A DNA stretch of 64,000 nucleotides from Knoxdaviesia capensis (taxonomy: Eukaryota > Ascomycota > Sordariomycetes > Microascales > Gondwanamycetaceae). A program made the translations under genes and the position numbers. The notes under the pieces are model-generated. The model had not been told where the DNA came from. It did not search any database and saw nothing but the letters and a program-made list of their open reading frames with translations. Below are positions 1 to 11,922 of the stretch, in pieces (positions within the stretch are counted from its first letter, which is position 1; every line of letters begins with the position of its first letter). The DNA is taken from positions 1,013,996-1,077,995 of the forward strand of contig LNGK01000012.1 in assembly GCA_001510575.1 (NCBI GenBank). The letters are read 5' to 3'.

Positions 1-1977
1 TTGTGCGCCGGCTGGAATCCAAGACTGTCGAGACCATCACTACCGACGGCGGTTCAGAGTACTTCTACGGTATCCCCGATTGGGTGTACGAGGAGGAAGT
101 GTTCTCTGGGAACAAGGCTACGTGGTGGAGCAACGACGGTGGCTTCATTGCCTTCCTGCGCACCAACGAGTCTGGAGTTCCCGAGTATCCTGTTCAGTAC
201 TTCGTGAAGCGGCCCAACGGCGACCCGGCGCCTGGCGAAGAGTCATATCCAGATACCCTCCACATCAAGTATCCCAAGGCTGGCGCGCATAACCCGGTTG
301 TCGATCTTCTGTTTTGTGAGTTCCTCGTCTTCTTCATCGCCTCCAACAGTCTGGGAATATTTCTTTTGTCGCTGTCTGCTAACATGTTCCTATGTGCTCA
401 TAGATGACGTCGAGAAGAAGGAAACATTTTCCGTGGATATCTCCGATAGTTTCCCCGACGACGACCGTCTCATCACCACCGTTCTTTGGGCCAACACGCA
501 GGTTCTTGTCAAGATCACCAACCGTGTCAGCAACATTCTCAAAGTGGTTGTTATTGATATTGACGACCGTACGGCGAAGACCATCAACACCATCGATGTG
601 GGTGCCGAAGATGGCGGCTGGTTCGAGATCTCCCAGAACACTGTGTTCATCCCCGCCGACCCCGCCAAGGGACGTGCTCATGACGGATACATTGACTCGT
701 TTATCCATGATAACAATGACCACCTGGCATACTTCACTCCCATGGACAACCCCAAGCCTATAATGCTGACCTCGGGCCCGTGGGAGGTTGTTGATGGCCC
801 GTCTGCGGTCGACCTGGAGAACAACCTTGTCTATTTCGTCAGCACCCAGGAATCATCCATTCAGCGCCACATTTACAAGGCTCCCATCAATGGATCGGGC
901 CCGATTGTGGCTCTCACAAATACCTCAACTGAGGGATACTACAGTGCTTCATTCTCGGCCGGTGCTGGTTTTGCCCTCCTGTCTTACCAAGGCCCTAACA
1001 TCCCGTGGCAAAAGGTCATCAGCACTCCTAGCAATCCGGTGCACTACGAACGTATTGTCGAGGAGAATCAGGAACTGGCCGCTCAGGCTAGGTCCCATGA
1101 GCTTCCCCTCCTTGTGTACGGCAGTATCAATGTGGATGGCTTCGAACTCAATTATCTTGAGCGCCGGCCACCTCACTTCGACCCCACCAAGAAGTACCCC
1201 GTGCTCTTCCAGCAATACTCTGGCCCCGGCTCGCAGACCGTGTCGAAGAAGTTTGCCATCGACTTTCAAGCGTACGTTGCCTCCGGCCTAGGTTACCTTG
1301 TGGTCACGGTTGACGGCCGTGGCACGGGCTACATCGGCCGCAAGGCCCGTGTCATTGTCCGCGGTAAGCTGGGAGTGTACGAGGCACACGACCAGATCGC
1401 AGCTGCCAAAGAGTGGGCGGCCAAACCGTACGTCGACGCTTCGCGGCTGGCTATCTGGGGCTGGTCGTTCGGAGGATTCACCACACTGAAAACCCTCGAG
1501 GTTGATGCCGGAAAAACCTTCTCTTACGGCATGGCTGTGGCGCCCGTCACGGACTGGCGGTACTACGACTCGGTGTACACCGAGCGCTACATGGACACCC
1601 CGCAGAGCAACCCGCGGGGATATCTGTCCAGTGCGGTGACGAATGCCACAGCGCTTGGCGAGAACAAGCGGTTTCTCATCATGCACGGCACCGGCGACGA
1701 TAACGTGCATTACCAGAATACGCTGAAGCTCCTCGATGGACTGGATGTTGCCGGTGTGGAGAACTACGATGTGCACGTGTTCCCGGATAGTGATCATAGC
1801 ATATACTTCCACAACGCGAATCGGATGGTTTACGATCGTAAGTTTTATTTCTGCTTCCTTCAGTAGAAACAACAGGTGCTAACGATATCTCTAGGACTGA
1901 GCAACTGGCTCATCAATGCCTTCAACGGCGAGTGGCTCAAGGTCAACGATGCCGTGCCGAATCCGGAGAAGGAGTAG
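1..1977 (+). CDS. dapB: Dipeptidyl aminopeptidase, DapB/Ste13-like (5' partial)
   Basis: Serine exopeptidase of the DPP IV family (S9B), expected to remove X-Pro or X-Ala dipeptides. The coding frame enters at base 3, so the N-terminus, with the membrane anchor expected in this family, lies outside the window. I read three exon pieces: 1-315, 404-1837 and 1895-1977. The introns are 316-403 (GTGAGT..TAG) and 1838-1894 (GTAAGT, GCTAAC branch, TAG), and splicing restores one frame ending in TAG. The visible part begins in the beta-propeller (VPEYPVQYF). The catalytic domain has the nucleophile in GWSFGGF (Ser codon 1465-1467), the acid in GDDNVH and the histidine in DSDHSI (1795-1797), so the triad is intact. 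The end, [12 protein letters not shown], resembles the vacuolar DapB branch more than secreted DPP IV. That assignment is from memory of the family and is less sure than the family itself. Confidence 0.9.
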
Positions 1978-2330
1978 GACCGCTAGGTGAGGTCATGAAC
2001 GTCATGTATAGTATGGCCTTGTTGGTGTAGCTGGCCAATTGCTTTTATTTGTTGGTGTTTTCCGTGTTCCGTTGCGATCCACCGTGATGGCCTATATCGC
2101 GCGTTTGGTTTGTTAACTTTTTGGGAGATTTGTATCTCGTTTTGGCTATCCCCCTTTATTTGCGTATATCTTTCATCGCCTGCTACGTTTCCGACTTGCG
2201 TCCAGTGCTTTACTGTTTTTTTCTCACGGCATATCATACCACGATAGCATACAGCATCTTTTTATTCTTCAACACTGTCATGTTCTAACTGTTGTCTCTC
2301 CCATAATCTTTTGGTGTCGTGTTTGCGTAT

Positions 2331-4393
2331 CTACCTTGCCTTTTCCGCTTTCCATCCTTCCTTGATCAGGTCTGCAGCCTTTTCCCCGATCGCATATACA
2401 GTTTGGCAAGTATTGCCGCCCACAAGCGTCGATATAATGCTGGCATCAGCCACCCGCAGGTTATCCACGCCGTACACCTTTAATTGAGCGTCAACCACGC
2501 CGCCTAGCTCCAGTGGCATCATCGCGCATGTTCCGGCGGGGTGGTACTCAGTCGGAGAGAGTGTGGAGCTAATATAGGTAGCAAATTGTTCATCGGTCTG
2601 GACACTGGGGCCAGGCCGTGTCTCAACAGGGCGGTACTCTTTCAGCGCCGGGTTCTCAATGTAGTACTTCCGCGTGTACCGCAGGATCTCGGTCATGATT
2701 GTGGTGTCGATCGGGTTCGCTAAAGCGCGGTAGTCGACAATCGGCTCGCTACCTGCTGGGTTCGTCGGGTTGATATTGACGGTACCTCGGCTAAGTGGAT
2801 GGAGATCAACTACAATGCCATTACTGGCAGTTCCCGAAAACACAAGGTTGTAGAATGCGGTATGGTTCGACCGGAGTGCCGCGGCATAGGACGCCATCTG
2901 CGCGGCGTACCCGGCTACCACAGTCTCGTGTGTCCCGGCCGGCAACGAATGGGCGTGGTCCTGGGCTTCAAGCAGCGTAGCGATTTCGTCGGCACGATCC
3001 GTGATCACGGGGAACGAAAGCCAGGCCGCGGCGTTTCCGGTAGCAATAGAAAGCGGGCCGGTGCGGTTTGTGGCCCATGCCTCGTTTGACCAGCTGCGGA
3101 ATGTCGGGTCTGTGAGGGCGTCGCTTGGAGAGGGAGAGAACGGAAAGTTTTGGACTAGGGTTAGGCGGGAGAGGCTTGTTAGTACTCTACATGATATGAA
3201 TTCATTAAGGTTGTTGACGTACGTGTGAACATGGCTGACAACATCGGGTGATCTTGGAAGTTCTGGCCCACGCCGGGGAGCTCAACAACCACGGGGATAT
3301 TAGCAGATTCGAGGAGGTCCTTGGGCCCAATGCCGCTAAGTTGCAAAACCTGCGGGCTGTGCACGGCGCCGGCACTGACAATGACTTCGCGCGCAGCCTT
3401 GACAGTTGTGGTATCCGATGGGCTCGCGCCAGCCTTCACAGACACAATCTCCACACCGGTGGCGGTTGTCCCGTCGAGCAGCACTTTCGTAACCTTCGAC
3501 CCTGTAACCAGACTATAGTTCGGTCGCCCCGCCGCAACATCGTGGTGTCCGGTCCGGGCATACGATCGCTCAACCGTTGCCGCGTCCATGAATGTCGGGT
3601 ACCAGTACACGCCGGGCTCGCCCGCACCGCTATCCGCGGGGAACTCAACACCGGGCATGCTCCGCCACGAGTCGACCTGCGCCTTGGTGCTGGGGAACTG
3701 GAACGACGGCCACGCGGCGTGCACGCCCGAAGTGTCCCCCCAGAACGAGGTGTCGTAGGTGATGTTAGCGGAGGCGGCCACGGCAGCGTCGGGCGGGTCA
3801 AATGTGAGGGCCTTGCGGAAGTACGGCAGGAGGCCCTCCCACGACCAGTCGGCCGCGGAGCCGTCGGGAAAGAACGAGCCCCAGCGGTTGTAGTCGCCGC
3901 TGGTCCCGCGGACCGTCATCATGGCGTTCACGGCGGAGCTGCCGCCGACCACCCGGCCGGCGAGGACTTGGGTGGTGCGGCCGCCGAGGTTGGTTTGTGG
4001 GACGGAGACGATCGGGTACAGGAACTCGGTTACGACGCCTTGGAAGCCGCCCTGGACAGTGGAGATTCGAGCAGAGTCGCCTACCATAGAGCAGTGTCAG
4101 TGAATGTCCATGATAGCGGTGGTATTGGAAGGAAAGTTCAAAAGACTTGGCGGGGCGTGAATCATACTCAGCTCTCCAACCTCGATCACAAGCACGGTCA
4201 CATCCTCGTCCTCGGTGAGTCGGTCCGCAATCGTGAGACCGGCGGTGCCTGCCCCGACAATGATGTAGTCGTACGACTCGGCTAGGTCCCGGGCGTGCAC
4301 CACGCGCGCGGACTCGGCGTGCTGGGGAACGTGGGCAATGGCGCTGGTAGCCAGCACTGCCAGGGCGGCGAATAGTCGGCATGGACGAGCCAT
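2331..4393 (-). CDS. Secreted GMC oxidoreductase (FAD-dependent alcohol/choline oxidase family)
   Basis: Exons 4393-4168, 4080-3223 and 3154-2331 join to a 635-residue protein. The introns are 87 and 68 bp, with donors GTATGA and GTACGT and a TACTAAC branch in the second. I chose the ATG at 4393 because it opens directly on a signal peptide (residues 1-20, ending ATSAIA); an in-frame ATG at 4429 would bury it. The Rossmann FAD motif GAGTAG is at 47-52, and [11 protein letters not shown] is the second GMC signature. The active-site region has YHPAGTCAM (His566) and GGNTCQT (Asn609), giving the usual His/Asn pair. Length fits fungal aryl-alcohol oxidase or glucose-oxidase-like enzymes; the substrate cannot be told. 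Its start faces the clathrin gene across about 2 kb. No biosynthetic cluster partner is visible nearby. Confidence 0.9.
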
Positions 4394-4857
4394 TGGAACT
4401 GAATATTGTAGCTGGTCTTCTTTGGGCATCTAGGTGGCTCCTGAAGAGCGCAGTTCCCATCTTTCCCCCCATCGTCGGTACTCCCCGGATATATATGTCC
4501 ATCCAGTCTCCTTATGTTTTCCGCAGGGCTAGTTGGATGGCTGGCTGTCTTCGCGGCTAAAACACTCAGCTCCGCGAAACTATACAATCTCTTCCCGAAA
4601 GCAGAGACACACGGCCGCGTCAGCTTGTAATCAAAACCTCATATATCTCTCGTGCAGTTTCATACAGCCTGGAAATATAGAAACCTTCCGATTCAGATGC
4701 CCGTGTTAGTCGGCTTTGGTCCTGGGCAGACCTGGATGTTGACTGGAAATTATAGCGCAAATTCTCCCCTGACGAACTAGACTTTCGGATTTTCTTTTTG
4801 ATTCGGTATTTGTACTGCCAAATACTGGTCACAATTACTTTTTCTTTCCACGTGTGA

Positions 4858-4879
4858 GATAGATAGAGAGAGAGAGAGA
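4858..4879. repeat. GA dinucleotide microsatellite
   Basis: An imperfect GA/GATA run in the promoter side of the GMC oxidoreductase. Seen directly; no function inferred. Confidence 0.85.
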
Positions 4880-4928
4880 CAGATTGTTCGGACTGAATGG
4901 TTAACCCTAAGAAAAGGCGTGTGTGTTT

Positions 4929-4941
4929 GGGTTAGGGTTAG
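4929..4941 (+). promoter_or_regulatory. Tandem telomere-like box
   Basis: GGGTTAGGGTTAG, paired with an opposite-strand AACCCTAA at 4903-4910, in the GMC oxidase/clathrin divergent region. Confidence 0.4.
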
Positions 4942-5000
4942 ACTCTCAGCCTGAGCTGGCACGAATACATCTATCAAACTCTGGACCTCCAGGACAAGGA

Positions 5001-5414
5001 TGTTAACAGTATTGCCACAGGACAAGAAGAAAGGAGTAGTTCCTCCGTTGGACTAGTTAACAAGAGGCAACACAATGATGTCACTTTTATCTCTAACGAT
5101 CTCTTGATATCACATATGGTGAAGAGCTTCATTATGTATAATGACTATGCTCAATCTGGAGATTCTACGTCCATGTCTTATGGGCAGCCTGCAGCTCTGC
5201 TCCTTTCGCCATGGGCAAAATAGCCCGCTTAACTTATACCTATAGGGGAAAGAGCTTCTATGGGAGGAGCTCATAGGCCTTCTCAATAGATCTCTATATA
5301 AATATATATAGAGTTGAGTCTATTAGGATATGGAAAGCTTACCCTAAGTAGAGAGAGTTCACCTCTTCCTTTCTCAACTAAAAGATTTAAGTAAGATTAT
5401 ATAGGAAACCAACA
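5001..5414. mobile_element. Possible solo LTR remnant
   Basis: Begins TGTTAACA and may end CCAACA. It has a TATATAAATATATATA block about two thirds in, followed by a CT-rich segment, an arrangement like a Copia-type LTR promoter. I see no matching 5-bp target duplication (AAGGA on the left, TTAAC on the right) and no second copy in the window, so this is weak. Confidence 0.2.
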
Positions 5415-6368
5415 TTAACCAGCAATTTCAAGTAACATTCTTTCCTTTATAGTAACTAGGCATAGGCAACACGTAAACCTGGAATTCCAGTGCTTCATGG
5501 CAAGCCCACTTATGCAGCTGGATGTACACTGTATAAGAGTTGAAATCGCACTCCACACTGGGTACAAGGAAATGCACTTCAAGGTAGCATATATATCTAC
5601 GTACCTGCACAAGCAGGGACAAGAGGTTGCCGGCTGCACTCTGATCTCACAGTCACGTGCAGTACCTGAATCATAGCCAATTAAAACCATTTATTCGCTG
5701 ATTAAGCCGGACGTATAGCTCTGCTTCTCTGCTTTTGACCTCATTTTGCTCTGTGTTCGTCACCCTTATTCACAAGTTAATAACAGGTAACCTTTCCAGA
5801 TTCATCTTGTTGTTTCCTTATTTCCTCCTAATCTCTCGATGTGCTTTTCTCCCCCCTCGTCAAAACCAAACCTCTGAATCATCCTTTCGTCTTCCCTCCA
5901 TCTTCCCTTTCGCTGAATCATCTCTTTCAGCTTCTCTCTTGCTCTTTATTTTAATTCCTCTCTATCTCCGTGCCATCTAGCTTCATAAATCTTCCTCCTT
6001 TCTCTCGCCAAATACTCCTAGACGAGGTTGCGCTTTTGTTTTTCTTCCGATCGCCCCGGGAACTTTCATCATCACCACATTGGTCCTGAAGATTGCTTGC
6101 TTCACGATTGCCTAATTCAGGATTTTCGCTGACAAGTTTTTTTCTATCTTAGGGGTCCTGCTCCATTCCCTCCATCTTTTCCTGTCCTTCGAGTTCCTAA
6201 CCCTCTTCTTTTCCTCCCACCATTTCCTCTTGTTTTTTCCTCCTTCAAAACTCCAGAGGCCTGCTCTATCCATCATCACCACCCCCCCTTCTCACCTTCA
6301 TTGCATGCGTTTTGCGTTTCAATTGAAAATTCAACCCTCCCCTGCTTTTCTGCACTAAGCTTTGAATC

Positions 6369-9300
6369 ATGGCTCCTTTGCCGATCCGATTCACCGAGCT
6401 GGTGCAGCTCAGCAGTCTTGGAGTCGATGCCCCAGCTATCGGCTTCAACTCTTGCGTGAGTACCCTGATCCAATCCAGAACCTTTTTCCTGCTTCCTGGT
6501 TGATTCCAATCAGTCCGTTGAGGCTATGAAACGAATCAAGTCGTTTCCTGATGATTCATCTGTCAACCTGTGAACTAATCCGACCCTGTCTTTCTGTGTC
6601 GAATCTCTAGACCCTCGAATCCGATTCGTTCGTGTGTATTCGCGAAAAGAAAAATGAAGCTGCACAACCCGAAGTCATTATTGTCGATCTGAAGAACGGC
6701 AACAATGTTCAGCGAAGACCTATCAAAGCCGATAGTGCCATCATGCACTGGACCAAAAATGTTATTGCCTTGAAGGCCCAGTCGCGAACTCTTCAAATCT
6801 TCGACCTCGGCGCAAAGCAGAAGCTGAAGTCGGCGACTATGAATGAGGATGTGCAGTATTGGAAGTGGGTGACCGATTCGACCCTCGGTCTCGTTACCGA
6901 CTCGTCCGTCTACCACTGGGATGTTTTCGAGCCGTCCCAGGCTGCTCCCGTCAAGGTCTTCGACCGCAATGTGAACCTTAACGTAAGTATTTCCTCTACC
7001 CCCTTTTTGTACGGGACTGTCGCGGCTTGTACTGGCAACAGCTGTTCGCGGGTGTGGTGCGGACATTTTGCTTTTGCTGTGTGTGCTCGGGTCAATCGTG
7101 TTACGGCTTCGCGTCGGTAGCCTTTTCCCGACCCTGCTCAGAATCTGTTCGCTGCCTCGTTAAGCTGCGTGTTTTGTGCTGCTTGAAAGAGCCAAACAAT
7201 GATATCAACATCCCGCCATCTTACTAACCCGCTCATCTCCTTCTTTTTTTTTTAGGGCTGCCAAATCATCAACTACCGAACGAACGTCGATGGAAAATGG
7301 ATGGTCGTGGTCGGAATTTCTCAGCAGCAGGGCCGTGTGGTCGGTGCTATGCAACTCTATTCCAAGGATCGCGGCATCAGCCAGGCCATCGAGGGTCACG
7401 CTGCTGCGTTTGGAACCATTCGCCTCGACGGCGCTCCCCACGACACCAAGCTGTTTGCCTTTGCCGTTCGTACTGCATCCGCTGCGAAGCTGCACATCGT
7501 TGAGGTTGACCATGCGGATGGAAACCCAGTCTACCAGAAGAAGGCTGTTGATGTTTTCTTCCCCGCGGAAGCCACCAACGATTTCCCTGTCGCCCTTCAA
7601 GTATCGCAGAAGTACGGCATCGTCTACATGGTTACCAAGTATGGTTTCATTCATCTGTACGACCTCGAGACTGGCTCGTGCATCTTCATGAACCGTATCT
7701 CTAGCGAGACCATTTTCACTACCTGCCTCGACGATGAATCTGCTGGTATTGTCGGCATCAACCGGAAGGGTCAGGTACTTTTTGTGACCGTCGACGAAGC
7801 CAACATGATCCCGTACTTGCTCCAGAACCCCGCCAACAGTGATATCGCCGTCAAGCTGGCTGCTCGCGGTGGTCTGCCTGGTGCCGATGATCTGTACAGC
7901 CGCCAGTTCGATCAGCTCTTCAACAGCGGAAGCTTTATGGAAGCCGCCAAGATTGCTGCCAACTCGCCTCGTGGATTCCTTCGTACCCCCCAGACCATTG
8001 AGAAGTTCAAGCGCATCCCCCAACAGCCTGGCCAAATGTCGTTTATTCTGCAGTACTTTGGCCTGTTGCTTGACAAGGGTGGCCTGAATAAGCATGAAAC
8101 TCTGGAGCTTGCTCAGCCTGTTATTGCTCAGAACCGCATGAACCTCCTGGAGAAATGGCTCAAGGAGAACAAGCTGGACTGCTCCGAGCAGCTCGGTGAT
8201 CTTGTTCGCCCTCATGATCTCAACATGGCCTTGACCATCTATCTCAAGGCTGCAGTCCCGTATAAGGTTGTTGCCGCTTACGCCGAGACCGGCCAGTTCG
8301 ACAAGATCCTGCCTTACACCGCGCAGGTTGGATTCCAGCCTGATTTTGTCCAGCTGCTCCAGCACATCGTTCGCGTCAACCCTGAGAAGGGTGCTGAGTT
8401 TGCTACTTCGCTGGCCAACCACGAGGGCGGCTCTCTGGTTGATCTTGACCGTGTGGTCGACATTTTCCAGTCCCAGGGAATGGTGCAGCAGGCTACTGCC
8501 TTCCTTTTGGATGCCTTGAAAGACAATCGTCCTGAGCATGCCCAACTGCAGACTCGTCTGCTGGAAATGAACTTGATGCAGGCTCCTCAGGTCGCTGATG
8601 CCATCCTTGGCAACGAGATGTTCACCCACTTCGACAAGGCCCGTGTTGCTACTCTTTGCGAGCAGGCAGGCTTGTCCCAGCGTGCGCTGGAGCTGTACGA
8701 GGATCCGGCTGCTGTCAAGCGTGTCATCGTTGGAATAGCCGGTACTCCTAACTTCAACCTGGACTGGTTGACTGCCTTCTTCGGCAAGCTTTCTGTTGAG
8801 CAGTCTCTTGACTGCCTCGACGCCATGATGAAGAGCAACATCCGCCAGAACCTCCAGGCTGTTGTTCAGGTTGCCACCAAGTACTCCGATCTCCTTGGTC
8901 CCGTTCACTTGATCGACCTCTTCGAGAAGTACAAGACTGCCGAGGGTCTGTTCTACTACCTCGGCAGCATCGTCAACATTTCCGAGGACCCCGATGTCCA
9001 CTTCAAGTACATCGAGGCTGCGACCAAGCTCGGTCAGTTCAATGAGGTCCAGAGAATCTGCCGTGACAGCAACTACTACAACCCCGAAAAGGTCAAGAAT
9101 TTCCTCAAGGAAGCCAAGCTCACCGACCAGCTCCCTCTCATCATTGTCTGCGACCGCTACAACTTTGTTCACGATCTTATCCTGTATCTGTATCAGAACA
9201 AGCAGTTCCAGGCGATTGAGGCCTATGTTCAGCGTGTCAACACTTCGCGGACTCCCCAGGTCATTGGAGGTCTTTTGGATGTTGATTGCGAGGAGAGCAT

Positions 9301-11922
9301 CATCAAGAACCTGCTCAGCACTGTGAACCCGGCCTCTGTGCCGATTGATCAGCTGGTTACCGAGGTTGAGTCCCGAAACCGTCTCAAGATCCTCCTGCCC
9401 TTCCTCGAGGCCACTCTTGCCGCCGGCAACACGCAACAGGCTGTTTACAACGCCCTTGCCAAGATTTACATCGACTCGAACAACGACCCCGAGAAGTTCC
9501 TGCGCGAGAACGATCAGTACGATACTCTTGTCGTCGGAAAGTACTGCGAGAAGCGCGACCCCCAGCTCGCCTTCATTGCTTACTCGAAGGGCCAGAATGA
9601 TCTGGAGCTCGTTAATATTACCAACGAGAACAGCATGTACCGCGCCCAGGGTCGTTACCTGCTGGAGCGCTCCGACCGCGAGCTGTGGAAGTTCGTCCTC
9701 AGCGAGAACAATGTTCATCGCCGGTCGGTTGTTGACCAGGTCATCTCGACCGCCGTTCCGGAGTCAACCGACCCCGCCAAGGTCTCTGAGGCTGTCGCGG
9801 CCTTCCTCGAGTGCGATCTCCCTCTGGAGCTTATTGAGCTGCTGGAGAAGATTGTCCTGGAGCCCTCGCCGTTCAGCGATAACCAGAACCTGCAGAACCT
9901 TCTGCTGTTCACCGCCGCCAAGGCTGATAAGTCCCGTGTCATGGATTACATCCACAAGCTGGATGGTTACAGTGCTCCCGATATTGCTGCGGCCTGTATC
10001 GATGTTGGCCTATTCGAAGAGGCCTTCCAGATTTTCAAGAAGACCGGAGACAAGACGTCCGCCGTGGATGTCCTGGTGGAGCACATCGTTAGCATCGACC
10101 GTGCCCAGGCTTTCGCTGAAGAGGTTGACTTGCCTGAGGTTTGGAGTAAGGTTGCCAAGGCTCAGCTCGACGGCCTGCGCGTGAGCGACTCGATTGAGTC
10201 TTACATCAAGGCTAATGACGCGAAGAACTACGAGGAGGTCATTGATATCGCAGTCCGTGCCGGCAAGGATGCCGACCTGGTGAAGTTCCTCCGCATGGCT
10301 CGCAAGACCCTGCGCGAGCCCACTATTGATACCGCGCTTGCTTTCTGCTACGCTCGTCTTGATCAGCTGGGCGAGCTGGAGGACTTCCTTCGCGGAACCA
10401 ACGTTGCCAACATCGAGGAGTCTGGTGACAAGGCCTATGCCGAGGGATACTTCCAGGCTGCCAAGATCTTCTTCTCCAGCATTTCCAACTGGGCAAAGCT
10501 GGCCACTACCCTTGTCCACCTTGAGGACTACCAAGCTGCCGTTGAGTCTGCTCGTAAGGCCAACAGCATCAAGGTCTGGAAGGAGGTCCACGGCGCTTGC
10601 GTGGACAAGAAGGAGTTCCGTCTTGCGCAGATCTGCGGTCTCAACCTGATTGTTGATGCCGAGCAGCTGCAGACTCTTGTTAAGCAGTACGAGCGTGGTG
10701 GATTCTTTGATGAGCTCATCAACCTGCTCGACCAGGGTCTTGGTTTGGAGCGCGCCCACATGGGCATGTTCACCGAGCTGGGCATTGCCCTCTCCAAGTA
10801 CCACCCCGAGAAGCTGATGAGCCACCTGACTCTGTTCTGGAGCCGTGTCAACATGCCCAAGCTCATTCGCGCTTCGGAGGAGGCCAACCTGTGGCCCGAG
10901 CTGGTGTTCTGCTACCAACACTATGATGAGTTTGACAACGCCGCTCTGACCATTATTGAGCACCCCGAGAACTCTTGGGAGCATCAGCACTTCAAGGAGG
11001 TTGTCGTCAAGGTTGCCAACCTTGAGATCTACTACCGCGCCATCAAGTTCTATGTCGAGCAGCACCCTTCGCTGCTAACTGATCTCCTGCAGGCGTTGAC
11101 TCCTCGCATTGACGTTAACCGCGTGGTTAAGATGTTCCAGACCAACGACGATCTTCCCCTGATCAAGCCCTTCCTGCTCAATGTCCAGAGCCAGAACAAG
11201 CGCATTGTTAACGATGCCATCAACGATGTGCTGATCGAGGAGGAGGACTACAAGACTCTGCGCGACTCGGTCGAGAACTACGACAATTACGATGCTGTCG
11301 AGCTGGCTGGTCGCCTGGAGAAGCACGACCTGATTTTCTTCCGCCAGATTGCGGCCAGCATCTACCGCAAGAACAAGCGCTGGGAGAAGTCTATTGCTTT
11401 GTCCAAGCAGGACAAGCTGTTCAAGGATGCCATTGAGACAGCTGCCATGTCGGGCAAGAGCGAGATCGTCGAGGAGCTTCTCCGCTACGTGAGTACTTCC
11501 TTTCCAAAGATGGATGTTTTGTGTTTATGAATATTTTACTAATTCTGCTGTTTTATCTTTGATAGTTCGTCGATATTGGTAGCCGCGAGTGCTACGTCGG
11601 AATGCTCTATGCTTGCTACGATCTCATCCGCCCGGATGTGATTCTTGAGCTCTCGTGGCGCAACGGCCTGAACGACTTTACGATGCCGTTCATGATCAAC
11701 CTTCTCAGCCAGCAGACGAAGGAACTGGCTCTGCTGAAGGCTGACAACGAGGCTCGCAAGGCCAAGGAGCAGGAGGAGACCAAAGAGGAGGCCACGGGCC
11801 CGATCCTTGGTGGAGGACGCCTGATGATCACCGCTGGACCTTCGGGCAGCATGTCGTCGGCGCCGTTTATGGGACAGACTAATGGTTTTGCGCCCCAGCC
11901 TACTGGCTTCGGTGGTTACTAA
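6369..11922 (+). CDS. chc1: Clathrin heavy chain
   Basis: Structural subunit of the clathrin triskelion, coating vesicles at the plasma membrane and at the trans-Golgi/endosomes. Four exons, 6369-6455, 6611-6982, 7256-11488 and 11566-11922, all join in phase 0 to give 1682 residues, the usual length for the family. The N-terminal beta-propeller starts at MAPLPIRFTELVQLSSLG and runs to about residue 330. It is followed by the helical linker and clathrin repeats over most of exon 3. The C-terminal trimerisation region has NGLNDFTMPFMINLLSQQ. Near residue 1649 RLMITAGPS matches the animal QLMLTAGPS element, where Hsc70 binds for uncoating. Intron 2 is the longest (273 bp) and ends in a T-run before TAG. 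Codon choice is biased, consistent with high expression, and creates a long meaningless antisense frame. Confidence 0.98.

Larger units (their letters stand above)
4394..6368. other. Divergent intergenic region between GMC oxidase and clathrin genes
   Basis: No gene is supported here. The left half holds a GA microsatellite (4858-4879), two opposed telomere-like boxes (4903-4910 and 4929-4941) and an AT-rich patch at 5080-5400 that may be an old LTR. From about 5790 to the clathrin start the strand is strongly pyrimidine-rich, as in leaders of highly expressed fungal genes. Confidence 0.7.

Noticed and set aside
3248..4285. 345-codon plus-strand frame opposite the GMC oxidoreductase
   Set aside because: Shadow of the GC-rich coding strand; no start context or motif of its own, and it crosses the true gene's intron.
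7205..9718. 837-codon antisense frame inside the clathrin gene
   Set aside because: The sense strand has an unmistakable clathrin sequence with strong codon bias avoiding codons whose complements are stops. The antisense product is Leu/Val-rich, with no domain.
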